This document shows positions 14,610 to 23,414 of a stretch of DNA of 39,307 nucleotides, one piece after another. Position 1 is the first letter of the stretch. Every line of letters begins with the position of its first letter. The DNA lies in contig NZGD01000226.1 of NCBI GenBank assembly GCA_002690925.1, positions 1 through 39,307 on the forward strand, in the 5' to 3' direction. The notes below the pieces were generated by a model. It was not told the DNA's origin and did not search any database. It saw only the letters and a list, made by a program, of their open reading frames with translations. This DNA is from Rhodopirellula sp. (lineage in GTDB: Bacteria; Planctomycetota; Planctomycetia; Pirellulales; Pirellulaceae). The position numbers and the translations under genes were made by a program.

Positions 14610-17576
14610 TCAGTTACGCTCATCAGATAGCAGGCGTAGTGTTTGATCGACTTGGTCAGCGTACGATTGAGACGGAGAGGCTGTCGATACTTTCTCGGTA
14701 TTAAGCGAGTTGCTGTTTTGAGGTGTGGTCGGTGTCAGTAAATCGATCGGTCCAAACGGTGTGAGCTCGGGTTTTGAAAGTTGCTCTGCTTCCCCGAGTC
14801 TGCCAGCGGGCTTGGAAGGCACTACTCGCTCTCCTTCCGGTGAGCCTTCGCCATTGCCCACGGTGCCACTCAGGGCCCGTTTGTTGAGTTCGTTGAGTAG
14901 CAAAAGAACATCCAGCACTGTGACGAGATTGTCTCCGTTCACGTCGTAGAACATGTCAGCAATGTCCGGCGAGATGTTTCCAGGGCCATAGATATTGATG
15001 TAGTTGAGAATATGGAGTGCGTCTCCGGTTGTTCCCTTGCCGTTGTTATCAACATCAAATGGATCGTTTGGATTGTGGTTCGGAGCAGCATTTCGCTGAA
15101 CTTGAATAATGAAGTCCTTGTCCAAACGGCCAAACTCAGCCAGCGTGTCGTTGACGCTCACCGTTAGGAAAATTTGATCCTGCTCTTCCTGATTTAACAT
15201 CTCGCTGTCAAGCAATTTCAAGCCCGTGTCAGCGATTTCAAATCTCGGGTCACTGACTGATAATGAGAATCTGTCGCTTGGTGTTTTCCCATCCACGCTG
15301 ACAGCACCGACCGCAGCACCCCTTACCCATTCCATCACGTCTTGCCCGGATAGTGCAATCGTGGTTGGTTGTTCCTCAACGTCAATGACGGTCACTCGAA
15401 GCGGCGCGGTAAATGTCTCGCCTCCGGAGTCAACAGCTGTCATATTGACGATGATCACGGAGGTTTGCTCGTAATCAAGCGAAACGCCTTCCGCGAGATA
15501 AAGATTGCCGTTGGAAATTCGGAAGCGTCCATCATCAACCGTCAGCGAGTGCGTATCATTGGCGTCCGGATCGGAAACCTGAATCGCACAGATAAAAGCA
15601 CCTTCGCTATTTTCGCTGACCTCTGCCGTGCTGGGAGAGATACCATCGATTGGATCATTGGCATCCAAAATGGTGACAGAAACAATGCGTTCGATTGTGG
15701 TGTCGGTCTCAATATCGGTTGCGGAGATGTTTAAGGAAACACTTGGTTCCGTTTCGAAGTCGAGGTTTCCACCGACAAAGATGAGTTGGCCGTTATCGAC
15801 CACAAAGCGTGGATCGTTCACTAAGATTGTATGCGGCATCCCCCCAAGGCCATCAGCATCGATTACTTCGATGTCACCGATGACTTCGTCTGGTCCCAGA
15901 TTTTCAGGGACGTCATCAAGGTCATCTGAGATGCCGGACGGTGAATCGGGAACCGACTCAACGATCACAGTCACTTGTTCAATAACACCCAGATCGCGTC
16001 CGTCGTGCAGCGAAACATCAATGGTATCGACACCGTTGAAGTCTGGGTTGGGTGAGTAACTGAACATGCCATCAACACTGATGATGGCAACACCGTTTCC
16101 AGCAGGACCACGCTGTAATACGACGTATTTGTCGTCCTCAGCGTCGCTTGAGTGAGCTAGTGCGGCGGGAGCAAGTCGAAGGAAACCGTGATCCTCTTTC
16201 GTTGTGAAGGTGGGAGCTTCGGGGTCGTACGCAGGCGCTGTGTTGGAGCCTTCAATACCAATCCCAAACAGGATGTCATTGACATCTGTGTTGTTCGTCA
16301 CGGTCACCTTGTGGGCATCTGCTCGGCGTAGAGCAATCTCTGTGATCCCAGCGGCGCCCAGAACCGTGATGGCGTCATTTGATGCGCCGATTGCCAGATG
16401 ACTGATTTGGCCGATGGTGGAGAGATCAATCGCCATATCAGCGATCATTCCGCCATCACGAAGGTTCAGTAATTGCAGGCGGGAGCCACCTGATGGGTTA
16501 GAAAATAGCAGGTCCCTGGAGCTATCGATGGCCACTGGGCCACTGGCTGCTGGTAGTGTGTGCAGCGGTGCGAAGTTGGCATCAGTGTCGTAGACCCCGA
16601 CGCCTCCAGATGCAGTTCGCACAGCGATGATCCCAGCAGCATCATCAAAAGCGACGAGTTCGCTGGTCAAAGAACCAATGATATCTGAACTGGAAATGAA
16701 GGAAGCTGTCGCATTACTCCAAAGAGATAATTGGGTCCCGCCGGAGTCAGACCATGCAAACACAGATTTCGTTCCATCTGATGCCAGGACCTCAGCGTCG
16801 GCTGGGATGCTCTGCAAGACTTCCGAAACGAAGATCGCTTCGGCATTGCTGGCATCGAGCTCGCGGATCCCAAGCACACTTTCGCCAGTTTCGTGTGAAA
16901 TTGTGGGCTCGAGTAGGACACCTCTTCCTGAGGAATCAATGGCGATGTCAGTCCATGGCGTCGGAGTATCCGTTTCAGCCAAATTGACGGCAGTACTCGT
17001 GCCGGCTTCCACGTCAACTTGCCATGCCGTCTCGCCGTTTGCCCCTGTTCCAACGACCAGCAAGTCGCCATCAGGGAGAACTTGCATTCTTGTCAGCTCG
17101 ACCCCAAAACTGATTTCAGAAGAAGTCCCTGTGTTTAGGTCGCCCAAGACCACGGACTGGCTCGTCAACGCAATCGGTGCCCGGCCATTGCTGACTAATT
17201 GAGTACCCGCCGTTACAGGGGAGATGGGCCCTTCGAGCGTGGCAGAAACCGGAGTGGTCTGGTACTGAGTCTCGGTCCCGTTGAACAGACGCAGCTCATG
17301 CATACCGTCGGCGACGTTATCGAAGCGGTAATTGCCTTCGGCGTCGGCTAAGGCATAGGGTTCACCAGCATCGATGCGGGTGTTCTGGTTGGTATCGATG
17401 TACACCAAGCGGTGGGGTGCGTCTGCATCGCCAGCATCAAGCTGGAAGGAATGATTCAAATCCTCGAAAATAGCCCCGGTAATGGCCGCGAGAACCCTGC
17501 GATCACTCAGGTGCTCAACCAGCAGTCGGCGGCGGTGGCTTCTCCGTTTCTGCGATCTGGCGACGGGTTTGGCCAT
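14610..17576 (-). CDS. Secreted cadherin-like protein with dockerin domain
   Basis: The 988-residue protein starts with a basic segment RRRLLVEHLSDRRVLAA (about 16-31), the planctomycete LEPR-XLL-type export motif. An SdrD/CNA-B-like beta domain follows at about 33-100 (YIDTNQNTRIDAGE, GNYRF). A region of repeated short beta segments, possibly propeller-like, spans 120-430. A tandem cadherin-like repeat (FSYSPNPDFNGVDTI) lies near 460-540 and three cadherin-type repeats fill 550-828 (DVPENLG, AEVSENSEG). A dockerin-type double EF-hand lies at about 839-898 (DVDNNGKGTTGDAL and DVNGDNLVTVLDVL). The tail is Ser/Pro-rich. Calcium binding and cell-surface placement are inferred from the families. 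No enzyme domain is visible. The gene is divergent from the Gly-rich protein. Confidence 0.88.
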   Translation of the reverse strand: MAKPVARSQKRRSHRRRLLVEHLSDRRVLAAITGAIFEDLNHSFQLDAGDADAPHRLVYIDTNQNTRIDAGEPYALADAEGNYRFDNVADGMHELRLFNGTETQYQTTPVSATLEGPISPVTAGTQLVSNGRAPIALTSQSVVLGDLNTGTSSEISFGVELTRMQVLPDGDLLVVGTGANGETAWQVDVEAGTSTAVNLAETDTPTPWTDIAIDSSGRGVLLEPTISHETGESVLGIRELDASNAEAIFVSEVLQSIPADAEVLASDGTKSVFAWSDSGGTQLSLWSNATASFISSSDIIGSLTSELVAFDDAAGIIAVRTASGGVGVYDTDANFAPLHTLPAASGPVAIDSSRDLLFSNPSGGSRLQLLNLRDGGMIADMAIDLSTIGQISHLAIGASNDAITVLGAAGITEIALRRADAHKVTVTNNTDVNDILFGIGIEGSNTAPAYDPEAPTFTTKEDHGFLRLAPAALAHSSDAEDDKYVVLQRGPAGNGVAIISVDGMFSYSPNPDFNGVDTIDVSLHDGRDLGVIEQVTVIVESVPDSPSGISDDLDDVPENLGPDEVIGDIEVIDADGLGGMPHTILVNDPRFVVDNGQLIFVGGNLDFETEPSVSLNISATDIETDTTIERIVSVTILDANDPIDGISPSTAEVSENSEGAFICAIQVSDPDANDTHSLTVDDGRFRISNGNLYLAEGVSLDYEQTSVIIVNMTAVDSGGETFTAPLRVTVIDVEEQPTTIALSGQDVMEWVRGAAVGAVSVDGKTPSDRFSLSVSDPRFEIADTGLKLLDSEMLNQEEQDQIFLTVSVNDTLAEFGRLDKDFIIQVQRNAAPNHNPNDPFDVDNNGKGTTGDALHILNYINIYGPGNISPDIADMFYDVNGDNLVTVLDVLLLLNELNKRALSGTVGNGEGSPEGERVVPSKPAGRLGEAEQLSKPELTPFGPIDLLTPTTPQNSNSLNTEKVSTASPSQSYADQVDQTLRLLSDERN

Positions 17577-17884
17577 CGTTTTCTGGGGGTGTTGAGGCGG
17601 AATCTATCTAGACTTACGTGATTGGACGCATCATGCTGCGACTGGTTCCCTTCCGCTGGGGAAAATCTCAGGAAATATGAGGAAGATCCACACGTTGGAT
17701 TGATAAGAAAAGCAACCCTTTCCAGCTGAGAACCGTCTATCATACGCTTACAGGGTTCCAGTGGGTACGAACTTCTGTTGCGAAGAATGAGATTTCTTAC
17801 CCAAAATACGGTCTTGGCTCACGGCTGTGACCGGTAAAAGCTCTACGTGCTACTAATATCCCCCCTCTCTGAGACTCGAATCAC
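17577..17884. other. Divergent promoter region
   Basis: These 308 bases separate two divergently transcribed secreted-protein genes and must hold both promoters. I see no gene, no strong Shine-Dalgarno sequence before either start and no convincing paired -35/-10 elements. Confidence 0.5.
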
Positions 17885-19771
17885 ATGCCTGTTTTTCGAA
17901 CTGAAAACCTGAATACCGACCCCCGCAGCTTTTTGAAATTGCTCGGGGGCCGCTTGCTCTCTCCGATTTGCTCGTTGCTATTGGGGTTTGCTGTCTTGAC
18001 CCTCCTCTGCGGATCCGTCCGAGGACAAGCTCCATCTGCTCCTGGTCGTCCACAAGCGGGTGGGGCGGGTTATCCCGGCGGATCAGGCTACGGAGAGGAG
18101 ATGATGGAGGAAGATGAGGACATGGGTGACGAGGGCGACGGCTCGGACCGAGGGTACGGTAGCGGGGACGATATGGGGGAGATGATGGATGATATGGGTG
18201 ACGATGGCTCAGGCTATGGGGATGACGGTGGCTACGGGGGCGGAGGTGACTATGGCGGCGGTGGTGGGCGCGGAACTGGGACGCGGGCGGTGCTGTCTTC
18301 GCCGCAAGCCGATGCTCTGGATGTTTATGGAGCTCCTCTTGCCTCCTTGCGCGACCAGCTTAGTTTTGCACCCCTGTTTGCGCCCACTCAGGTAGCAGTT
18401 GCTGAATCAGGACCATTTCTTGGTCGTGATGCGGAAGATGCGTTCAAAGCAGGGAATCAGCCTTTAGCCCTGGCCTTGATGTTCGGTCACATGACTGTGG
18501 AAGAACGTGCTGCCTTGGTTGCTCTGCAAACCGTGAAGTACAACGCCTTGTTGCGTCGACCCATCTGGAACATCCGATGGGGAGTTTCTTTGGCGATCCG
18601 CGGTGATATCACTGGTGATGCCCAACCAATCCAAGAGGGCGCCACATCGTCTGGTCGCGGTGGGGGTGGCGGTTTTGGCGCACCCGGAGGCGGTGGAGGC
18701 CGCGGTGGAGGCCGCGGTGGTGATCTGAGTGTAAGCGGAGGTTCGGGGGGGCCAGGTGGTGGCTTTCCAGGTGGAGGTGCGCTTGGCGGCTTGATCGAAG
18801 ATGAAGGCATGTATGAAGGCATGGACGATGGGATGAATGAGGGAATGGGCGACGAAATGGGAATGGATCAAGGTTATGGTCGAGGCTCTGGACAGCCCCA
18901 AGGCGGAGCGGCCGGGCCTGCAACCCCGTCGATCCCCTCCAGAAAAATGTTGAGTGACCAAGCACGGGTCGTGTTTGATAAGAACCTCGGGCTGGTAGCA
19001 AAAGTGATGGGTGAAGAATTCAGAAAACGTTTTCAAAGTGGAGCCTTCGGCCCACTCTTTTCAACCGTGACCGCACCACCGCCACCTGCCGATAATGGGG
19101 CTGGGCGGAACGGGGCGGCACCCGCTGCTTCCTCACACGTTGTCGGTGGAGCTGTCAATGAGTTGTTAATGGAGGCTGGTGAGCCCATGGCCATGTGGCA
19201 ACCAGGAATCATCTTTCTTGGGGAGGGTGACATTGCAGATGTGATGCCGAATGCAAGAGCCGCGCAGGTGGACTTGTTGCTCCATTTTGAGGTTGTGCTG
19301 AAGGCTGGACGCAATGACAACGTGCAAAACACATCTCGCTGTCGCCTGATGAATGTTGCCACAGGCAAGCAGGAAATCGTTTCCAAGGGAATGTCTAACG
19401 TCGAAGCCGCACAGATGACACGGGCTGGTCGACAGACTGAACGCGACTACGTGATGGGACAGCTGACTTCGCTGTTCAGCTTCATTGATCGAGCAGCAAC
19501 CGTAGCCGACCTTCCTGCTCTGACCCCGGAAATCGCACGACGCCGCGTCGAGGCTCTGGTTGGTAGTCCTCAGTCTCGATCATTACGTACACTGGCCGAA
19601 GTTCGGATGTACCAAGCCAAGAATCTTCTTACAGCGGAAGAAGTCGAGGCTGTCTTTGATATCGTAGGTGGTGCTGAGGGGCTTGTGATGCTTCATGGAC
19701 CTCAAAGCGAGAAACTCGAAATGGCTCGCCAATGGGCGTTGCAAAGCTTGCCTAGTTTTGAATCACAATAG
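17885..19771 (+). CDS. Secreted Gly/Asp/Met-rich low-complexity protein, unknown function
   Basis: The 628-residue protein has a late signal sequence (LLSPICSLLLGFAVLTLLCG, cleavage near VRG-QAP). It then has a low-complexity region at about 58-133, very rich in Gly, Asp, Glu, Met and Tyr (GYGDDGGYGGGGDYGG). A folded segment follows at about 140-250, then a second Gly-rich block with a duplicated GGGRGGGRGG pattern, a Met/Asp block (GMDDGMNEGMGDEMGM) and a longer folded C-terminal part from about 350. The C-terminal part has no motif I recognise. The codons are normal for the neighbourhood, so this is not an artefact of GC-rich sequence. Alternating acidic, Gly and Tyr/Met residues may bind metal or form a flexible extracellular matrix; that is speculation. 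The call of a real secreted protein is firm. Confidence 0.8.
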   Translation: MPVFRTENLNTDPRSFLKLLGGRLLSPICSLLLGFAVLTLLCGSVRGQAPSAPGRPQAGGAGYPGGSGYGEEMMEEDEDMGDEGDGSDRGYGSGDDMGEMMDDMGDDGSGYGDDGGYGGGGDYGGGGGRGTGTRAVLSSPQADALDVYGAPLASLRDQLSFAPLFAPTQVAVAESGPFLGRDAEDAFKAGNQPLALALMFGHMTVEERAALVALQTVKYNALLRRPIWNIRWGVSLAIRGDITGDAQPIQEGATSSGRGGGGGFGAPGGGGGRGGGRGGDLSVSGGSGGPGGGFPGGGALGGLIEDEGMYEGMDDGMNEGMGDEMGMDQGYGRGSGQPQGGAAGPATPSIPSRKMLSDQARVVFDKNLGLVAKVMGEEFRKRFQSGAFGPLFSTVTAPPPPADNGAGRNGAAPAASSHVVGGAVNELLMEAGEPMAMWQPGIIFLGEGDIADVMPNARAAQVDLLLHFEVVLKAGRNDNVQNTSRCRLMNVATGKQEIVSKGMSNVEAAQMTRAGRQTERDYVMGQLTSLFSFIDRAATVADLPALTPEIARRRVEALVGSPQSRSLRTLAEVRMYQAKNLLTAEEVEAVFDIVGGAEGLVMLHGPQSEKLEMARQWALQSLPSFESQ

Positions 19772-20120
19772 CTGAGCAAGCCTCGCGGCCGTGATGAAAT
19801 TGCGGAAATTCAAAAGCATTGAAAGCCGTAAGTGGCATTGGTGGCCTCGGCTTCATAGGATCGTGGCTGCTTGGGCAGATATCGCTTCTAGCAGCAGATC
19901 GGTCTCAATTGAACTTCGTGAGCAAAGTGTGTGAGACTGAACTGAGTCAAGGCATCGACGTGTTTGTGGTGCGAACTGGAGCGAATTCTGTGCGTTTGAA
20001 ATAGCGAGTTTCAATGCTCTGGATGAGGCTAGCGAGCCGTGCTTGCGTGGCGATCGCCGCAATTCATCATTCAGTACAGATTCTGCTTCAACTTGTCGCT
20101 TTCCAGTGGAGTTGCTTGCT
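19772..20120. other. Convergent intergenic region after the MoxR gene
   Basis: These 349 bases lie between two convergent stop codons. No gene is supported: open frames here lack family character and overlap mutually. This is where a DUF58 gene would be expected after moxR; none is present, nor any recognisable fragment. A 10-bp palindrome GGCGATCGCC at 20049-20058 is noted only. Confidence 0.5.
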
Positions 20121-21149
20121 TCAGTCGCGAGGTACTTCGATACCCCGAACGAGGGTTCCCAGTTCTTCATCGCAAGTCCGCCCTTCGATCTCTGCCTCGG
20201 CGGTCAGTTGGATGCGATGCCGCAATGTGGGTAGCGTGATATCCACCACATCATCAGGAGTAGCGAAGTCACGTCCACTGAATGCGGCGAGCACCCTGGC
20301 TGATTGCATCAGTGCGAGTCCAGCTCGTGGTGAGGCGCCAATGTGGAAGGCTGGCCATGTGCGTGTTGCCCGCACAAGTCGATTGATGTAGTCAATCAGG
20401 CTATCCTCAATCCTGACTTGAGAACACAAATCGATCATTTCCAATAACTGAGTTGGTGAGGTTACCGTTTGGACCTCGTCATTCAAGCGTTGATTCAAAT
20501 CAACCTGTTGGCTGTGCAGTTTGAGAATCTCGATTTCTTCGCTCGCGGTTGGGTATTCAACCTTGAGAAGGAACATGAACCGGTCGAGCTGCGCTTCGGG
20601 AAGGTTGTAAGTTCCTTCACTTTCGAGTGGGTTTTGCGTTGCCATTACCAGGAAGGGTCTTGGCACTTCATGACTGGTGCCATCAATGGTCACTCTAAAC
20701 TCCTGCATGATTTCCAGCAGGGCAGCGTGTGTTTTGGCAGGCGATCGGTTGATCTCATCCGCCAGCAAGAATTGTGTGAACACAGGTCCTGCTCGGAATC
20801 GGAACTCCGATTTCTGCATGTCATACACGGGTGCACCCGTGATGTCGGATGGCATGAGGTCTGCAGTGAACTGAATTCGCCCGCACTCGCAACCTAGGAC
20901 TCGCCCCATCGTGCGGACAAACAGTGTTTTGCCAAGCCCCGGGACGGATTCGATCAAAACATGACCACCCGCAAAAAGAGCCGTCAGGCTGCCCAGGATC
21001 AGTTCTTCCTGCCCAACAAATAGTTTTCCGATTTCCTGCGAGATATCTTTGTACAGCTTTTGCACAGGAGCAAACTTTTCAGACTTCACTTCCTTGTGGC
21101 CTGGATTTACCGTTGAACCACTACTGGATTCTGGGGGAATGTTACTCAA
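20121..21149 (-). CDS. MoxR family AAA+ ATPase
   Basis: MoxR ATPases act as chaperone-like remodelling machines, usually with a vWA or DUF58 partner. About 342 residues from a TTG at 21149: Walker A ESVPGLGKT near 67-75, the segment IQFTADLMPSDITG, Walker B LLADEINRSPAKTHAALLEIM, sensor MATQNPLESEGTYNLPEAQLDRF, and a lid ending ASPRAGLALMQSARVLA. An ATG at 21230 would add 27 residues but overlap the upstream gene by 89 bp and translate through a palindrome. The TTG overlaps the upstream stop by 8 bp with GGA seven nt before it and is preferred. The start is uncertain, the family certain. It is the last gene of its operon, with no DUF58 gene after it. Confidence 0.93.
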   Translation of the reverse strand: MSNIPPESSSGSTVNPGHKEVKSEKFAPVQKLYKDISQEIGKLFVGQEELILGSLTALFAGGHVLIESVPGLGKTLFVRTMGRVLGCECGRIQFTADLMPSDITGAPVYDMQKSEFRFRAGPVFTQFLLADEINRSPAKTHAALLEIMQEFRVTIDGTSHEVPRPFLVMATQNPLESEGTYNLPEAQLDRFMFLLKVEYPTASEEIEILKLHSQQVDLNQRLNDEVQTVTSPTQLLEMIDLCSQVRIEDSLIDYINRLVRATRTWPAFHIGASPRAGLALMQSARVLAAFSGRDFATPDDVVDITLPTLRHRIQLTAEAEIEGRTCDEELGTLVRGIEVPRD

Positions 21150-22533
21150 TTTTTTTTCCGTCAAGTTGGGGTTTCTCTGATTCGTCTTTGTCTTCGGAAG
21201 ACAAAGACGAATCAGGAGATTCGGTTGCATTGGGTTGTGATTTGGTCTGTTGTGCTTCTTTGGTTTTCATTCCTGTCGCTGGTTGTCCGGACAGTCGACT
21301 GGCACGTAGAGTTTGCGCCGGTTGGGAAAGGGTCGTGGATGATTCATTGATGATCCATGGGCCAGCCGTTTCGCCGCGAATGCGTTTCATGTAGTCGCTG
21401 ATCTTGGTGCGAGCATACCGCTCACCGCCGACACGCTTCATAAGAGCAGCCACAGCATCAAGGTGGTGTCCAAAGTTTCCAGAGTTTAATCGCGAAATTT
21501 TTCGCGGACGTCCAAAGATTGGCCACAGCATCAGGCAGATTACAAAGCCCAGGAAAATACCATGCATGGTAAGGAGGCTGATCGGCCAAACGGTTAGCAG
21601 CTCCATGCCGGACGGCACGGGGGCTCCGCTTTCCGCATCACTCACGATCAACGCTGTGCCATTGTTGTTGAGAAACCCAGCACGCATGCTTGAGTTCTTG
21701 GCTGAGGCTGCTTCTTGAATGATCTTGTCTGCTAGTAACTGATTTGATCTTTGGGTGAGTCCGAAGTTTGATAACAGAGACCCTGCCGAGATCACAAAAA
21801 TCTGCGAGCCATTCCATTTTTTGGATGTGATTTTTGCAACATATGCCGTGCCCTTAGTCGTTTCCAGCAGAACATGAGTCATGTCATTTTTGGGAGTCAA
21901 CGATGTGCTGACGGCATATTCAAGTGGCGTGGCCGGCAACTCAACGGTGCTGGCGGTTGGCATGTTTGAATCTGCTGTATTTGACTGCTTTGGGGCCCAC
22001 GAGCCTTTGACGCCTTGGATGAATTCCGGTTGCGCTAACTTGCTGATCGTAAACCATTCGTACGAGGGAGATTGAGCGGTGGTGAATCGAGTTTGCCTGC
22101 GTTGCATCTGACTGTTGGCAGCTCTTCGCCGGTATTCCATGCGTTTTTCAGCTGATGCCATCGCCATGGTGCTTGTCCAGTATTCAACTTCACTGCCGCT
22201 GTCTGGGCTGATATAAATCAGGGTGCGATTTGCCTGCTTGAGCCAAGAGCCAAGCCACGTGACCGCTTCGGGGTTGAGACGTTTTTTGTTTTGAGGTGCC
22301 CAGACAACGAGGTCGGTGCTTCTCCTGAGCCGGTCCGTGAGCCGATTCATTTCCCGGTCAGAGAATCCTGCATTTTTAATGGCCTGACGAAAAGTACCGT
22401 ATCCATTGATGCTTGAGTAGGCTGAGCTACCGCTCGTTTTCCCATAGTCTGTCGTTAGCTTTGAACAGCCGACGACAAAAAAGCAGCTGCCTAAAATGAT
22501 TGTTGTCAGCAGTTTGGTTTCACATGCTCTCAT
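21142..22533 (-). CDS. DUF4350 domain lipoprotein
   Basis: The 463-residue protein starts with a lipoprotein signal: hydrophobic LLTTIILGSCFFVVGC with lipobox VVGC, Cys23 the predicted lipidation site. The extracytoplasmic part contains the DUF4350-type pattern TFRQAIKNAGFSDREM, LVVWAPQNKKRLNPE and LGSWLKQANRTLIYISP. A membrane segment at about 317-340 is followed by a cytoplasmic region (HLDAVAALMKRVGGERYARTKISDYMKRI) and an acidic Ser-rich tail. DUF4350 genes sit in MoxR/DUF58/DUF4129 clusters across bacteria. It overlaps the DUF4129 gene by 4 bp (ATGA) and the MoxR start region at the other end. A perfect palindrome lies inside its last 80 bases, encoding DSSLSSEDKDES. Role in the cluster is unknown. 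Confidence 0.82.
   Translation of the reverse strand: MRACETKLLTTIILGSCFFVVGCSKLTTDYGKTSGSSAYSSINGYGTFRQAIKNAGFSDREMNRLTDRLRRSTDLVVWAPQNKKRLNPEAVTWLGSWLKQANRTLIYISPDSGSEVEYWTSTMAMASAEKRMEYRRRAANSQMQRRQTRFTTAQSPSYEWFTISKLAQPEFIQGVKGSWAPKQSNTADSNMPTASTVELPATPLEYAVSTSLTPKNDMTHVLLETTKGTAYVAKITSKKWNGSQIFVISAGSLLSNFGLTQRSNQLLADKIIQEAASAKNSSMRAGFLNNNGTALIVSDAESGAPVPSGMELLTVWPISLLTMHGIFLGFVICLMLWPIFGRPRKISRLNSGNFGHHLDAVAALMKRVGGERYARTKISDYMKRIRGETAGPWIINESSTTLSQPAQTLRASRLSGQPATGMKTKEAQQTKSQPNATESPDSSLSSEDKDESEKPQLDGKKIE
21177..21215. repeat. Perfect 39-nt palindrome inside the DUF4350 3' end
   Basis: Two exact 19-base arms, CTGATTCGTCTTTGTCTTC at 21177-21195 and its reverse complement at 21197-21215, flank a single central base at 21196. 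In the minus-strand mRNA this could fold into a stem of about 18 bp with a 3-nt loop, 28 nt before the TTG start of the MoxR gene. No T-tract follows, so it is not a standard terminator. It is a likely mRNA-processing, translational-coupling or protein-binding element. Confidence 0.92.
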
Positions 22534-23414
22534 GCTGCTTCCCCCTGCTTTTCTTCAAGTTTTTTTTCGAGCTGTTCGTTCAATCGCCAAGTGTCTGCAA
22601 ACTCATTGCGAGTGATTTTGTGGCGGCCAAAATAAGATCGTTCAAACGAAGCAATGGTGGTCTCAATGCAATTCGCCACTTGTTCATTCGCGGCGCGTGT
22701 TTCGCGGATGTACTTGCGGTTGGTCTTCCCGCGGTTTAGTCGCAGCATTCCATAGCGATCAAGCAGTAGAAGTTGATGAGCAAATAACAGGATGATGGCC
22801 TGGTCGTACTGGGCGGCTTGCATCAACCGCTGCGCTTCCGAACGCAAGTTGACATCCGTTCGACGCAGTTCCTTGGGTAAGTGCTTCATTCGCTCAATCG
22901 TTTGTTCGTCAGGCGTTTTTCCTGATAACGCCTTTCGTCCACCCTTCCCGATCTTCTTCGTTTGCATTTCAGCTCGGGAAAGAGCGTAGAAGATTGCTGC
23001 CACGCCGCCCAGCACAACGATTCCCAGTGTCAGCCACCCAAGCAAGTTCAGCGCGGACAGTCCTGTATTGAATAGTCCCGTTCCAGTAACCGCCGCGCCA
23101 CCAGTATTCGCTTGAGCAGGGGCAGCGGCGGGACTGACGCTTTTGCTCTTTTTTACCGGTGGTGGTTTGGGTAGCCAACGACTGTCCCGATTCAACGAAT
23201 CGTCTGTTTGCGGTTTGACATCAACCGGTTTCAGACTGTTCTGTTCTGCGTCGAACCAGACCGTTGTACGCAACGCGTCACTGACGGGAGAAGTTTCAAC
23301 GCCGTCGATTTGCTGACTGCTTGCGAGCGAGGAGAAAAGAAAGACACTTAGAAAGGCCAAGGGCATTCGTTTTGGGCAACATGATATCGCATCCTTTTTT
23401 GGCATGATTTTCAT
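22530..23414 (-). CDS. DUF4129 domain membrane protein
   Basis: The 294-residue protein has an N-terminal signal sequence (MPLAFLSVFLFSSLASS), a charged extracytoplasmic part, an Ala/Thr-rich linker, one membrane segment near 130-152 (LGWLTLGIVVLGGVAAIFYAL) and a cytoplasmic DUF4129 domain. The domain hallmark is EAQRLMQAAQYDQAIILLFAH followed by LLDRYGMLRLNRGKTNRKYIRE and a terminal SFERSYFGRHKITRNEF. DUF4129 is typically the C-terminal part of transglutaminase-like proteins or a separate partner in MoxR clusters. It overlaps the previous gene by one base (TAATG) and the next by 4 bp, so the three are translationally coupled. The start could be the Met at residue 3 or later, because the signal core begins near residue 17. 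Confidence 0.85.
   Translation of the reverse strand: MKIMPKKDAISCCPKRMPLAFLSVFLFSSLASSQQIDGVETSPVSDALRTTVWFDAEQNSLKPVDVKPQTDDSLNRDSRWLPKPPPVKKSKSVSPAAAPAQANTGGAAVTGTGLFNTGLSALNLLGWLTLGIVVLGGVAAIFYALSRAEMQTKKIGKGGRKALSGKTPDEQTIERMKHLPKELRRTDVNLRSEAQRLMQAAQYDQAIILLFAHQLLLLDRYGMLRLNRGKTNRKYIRETRAANEQVANCIETTIASFERSYFGRHKITRNEFADTWRLNEQLEKKLEEKQGEAA

Noticed and set aside
18464..19036. Long minus-strand frames opposite the Gly-rich protein
   Set aside because: Pro/His/Arg-rich translations arise as the antisense of GGN repeats; no start context or family.
20049..20058. GGCGATCGCC palindrome as a HIP1-like or regulatory element
   Set aside because: Ten bases in one place within a convergent gap; too short to claim more than chance.
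19853..20170. Open frame after MoxR as a possible DUF58 fragment
   Set aside because: Translation shows none of the DUF58 features and overlaps the end of moxR in another frame.
21150..21230. ATG at 21230 as the MoxR start
   Set aside because: Would overlap DUF4350 by 89 bp and translate through the palindrome into a low-complexity tail; kept only as an alternative.
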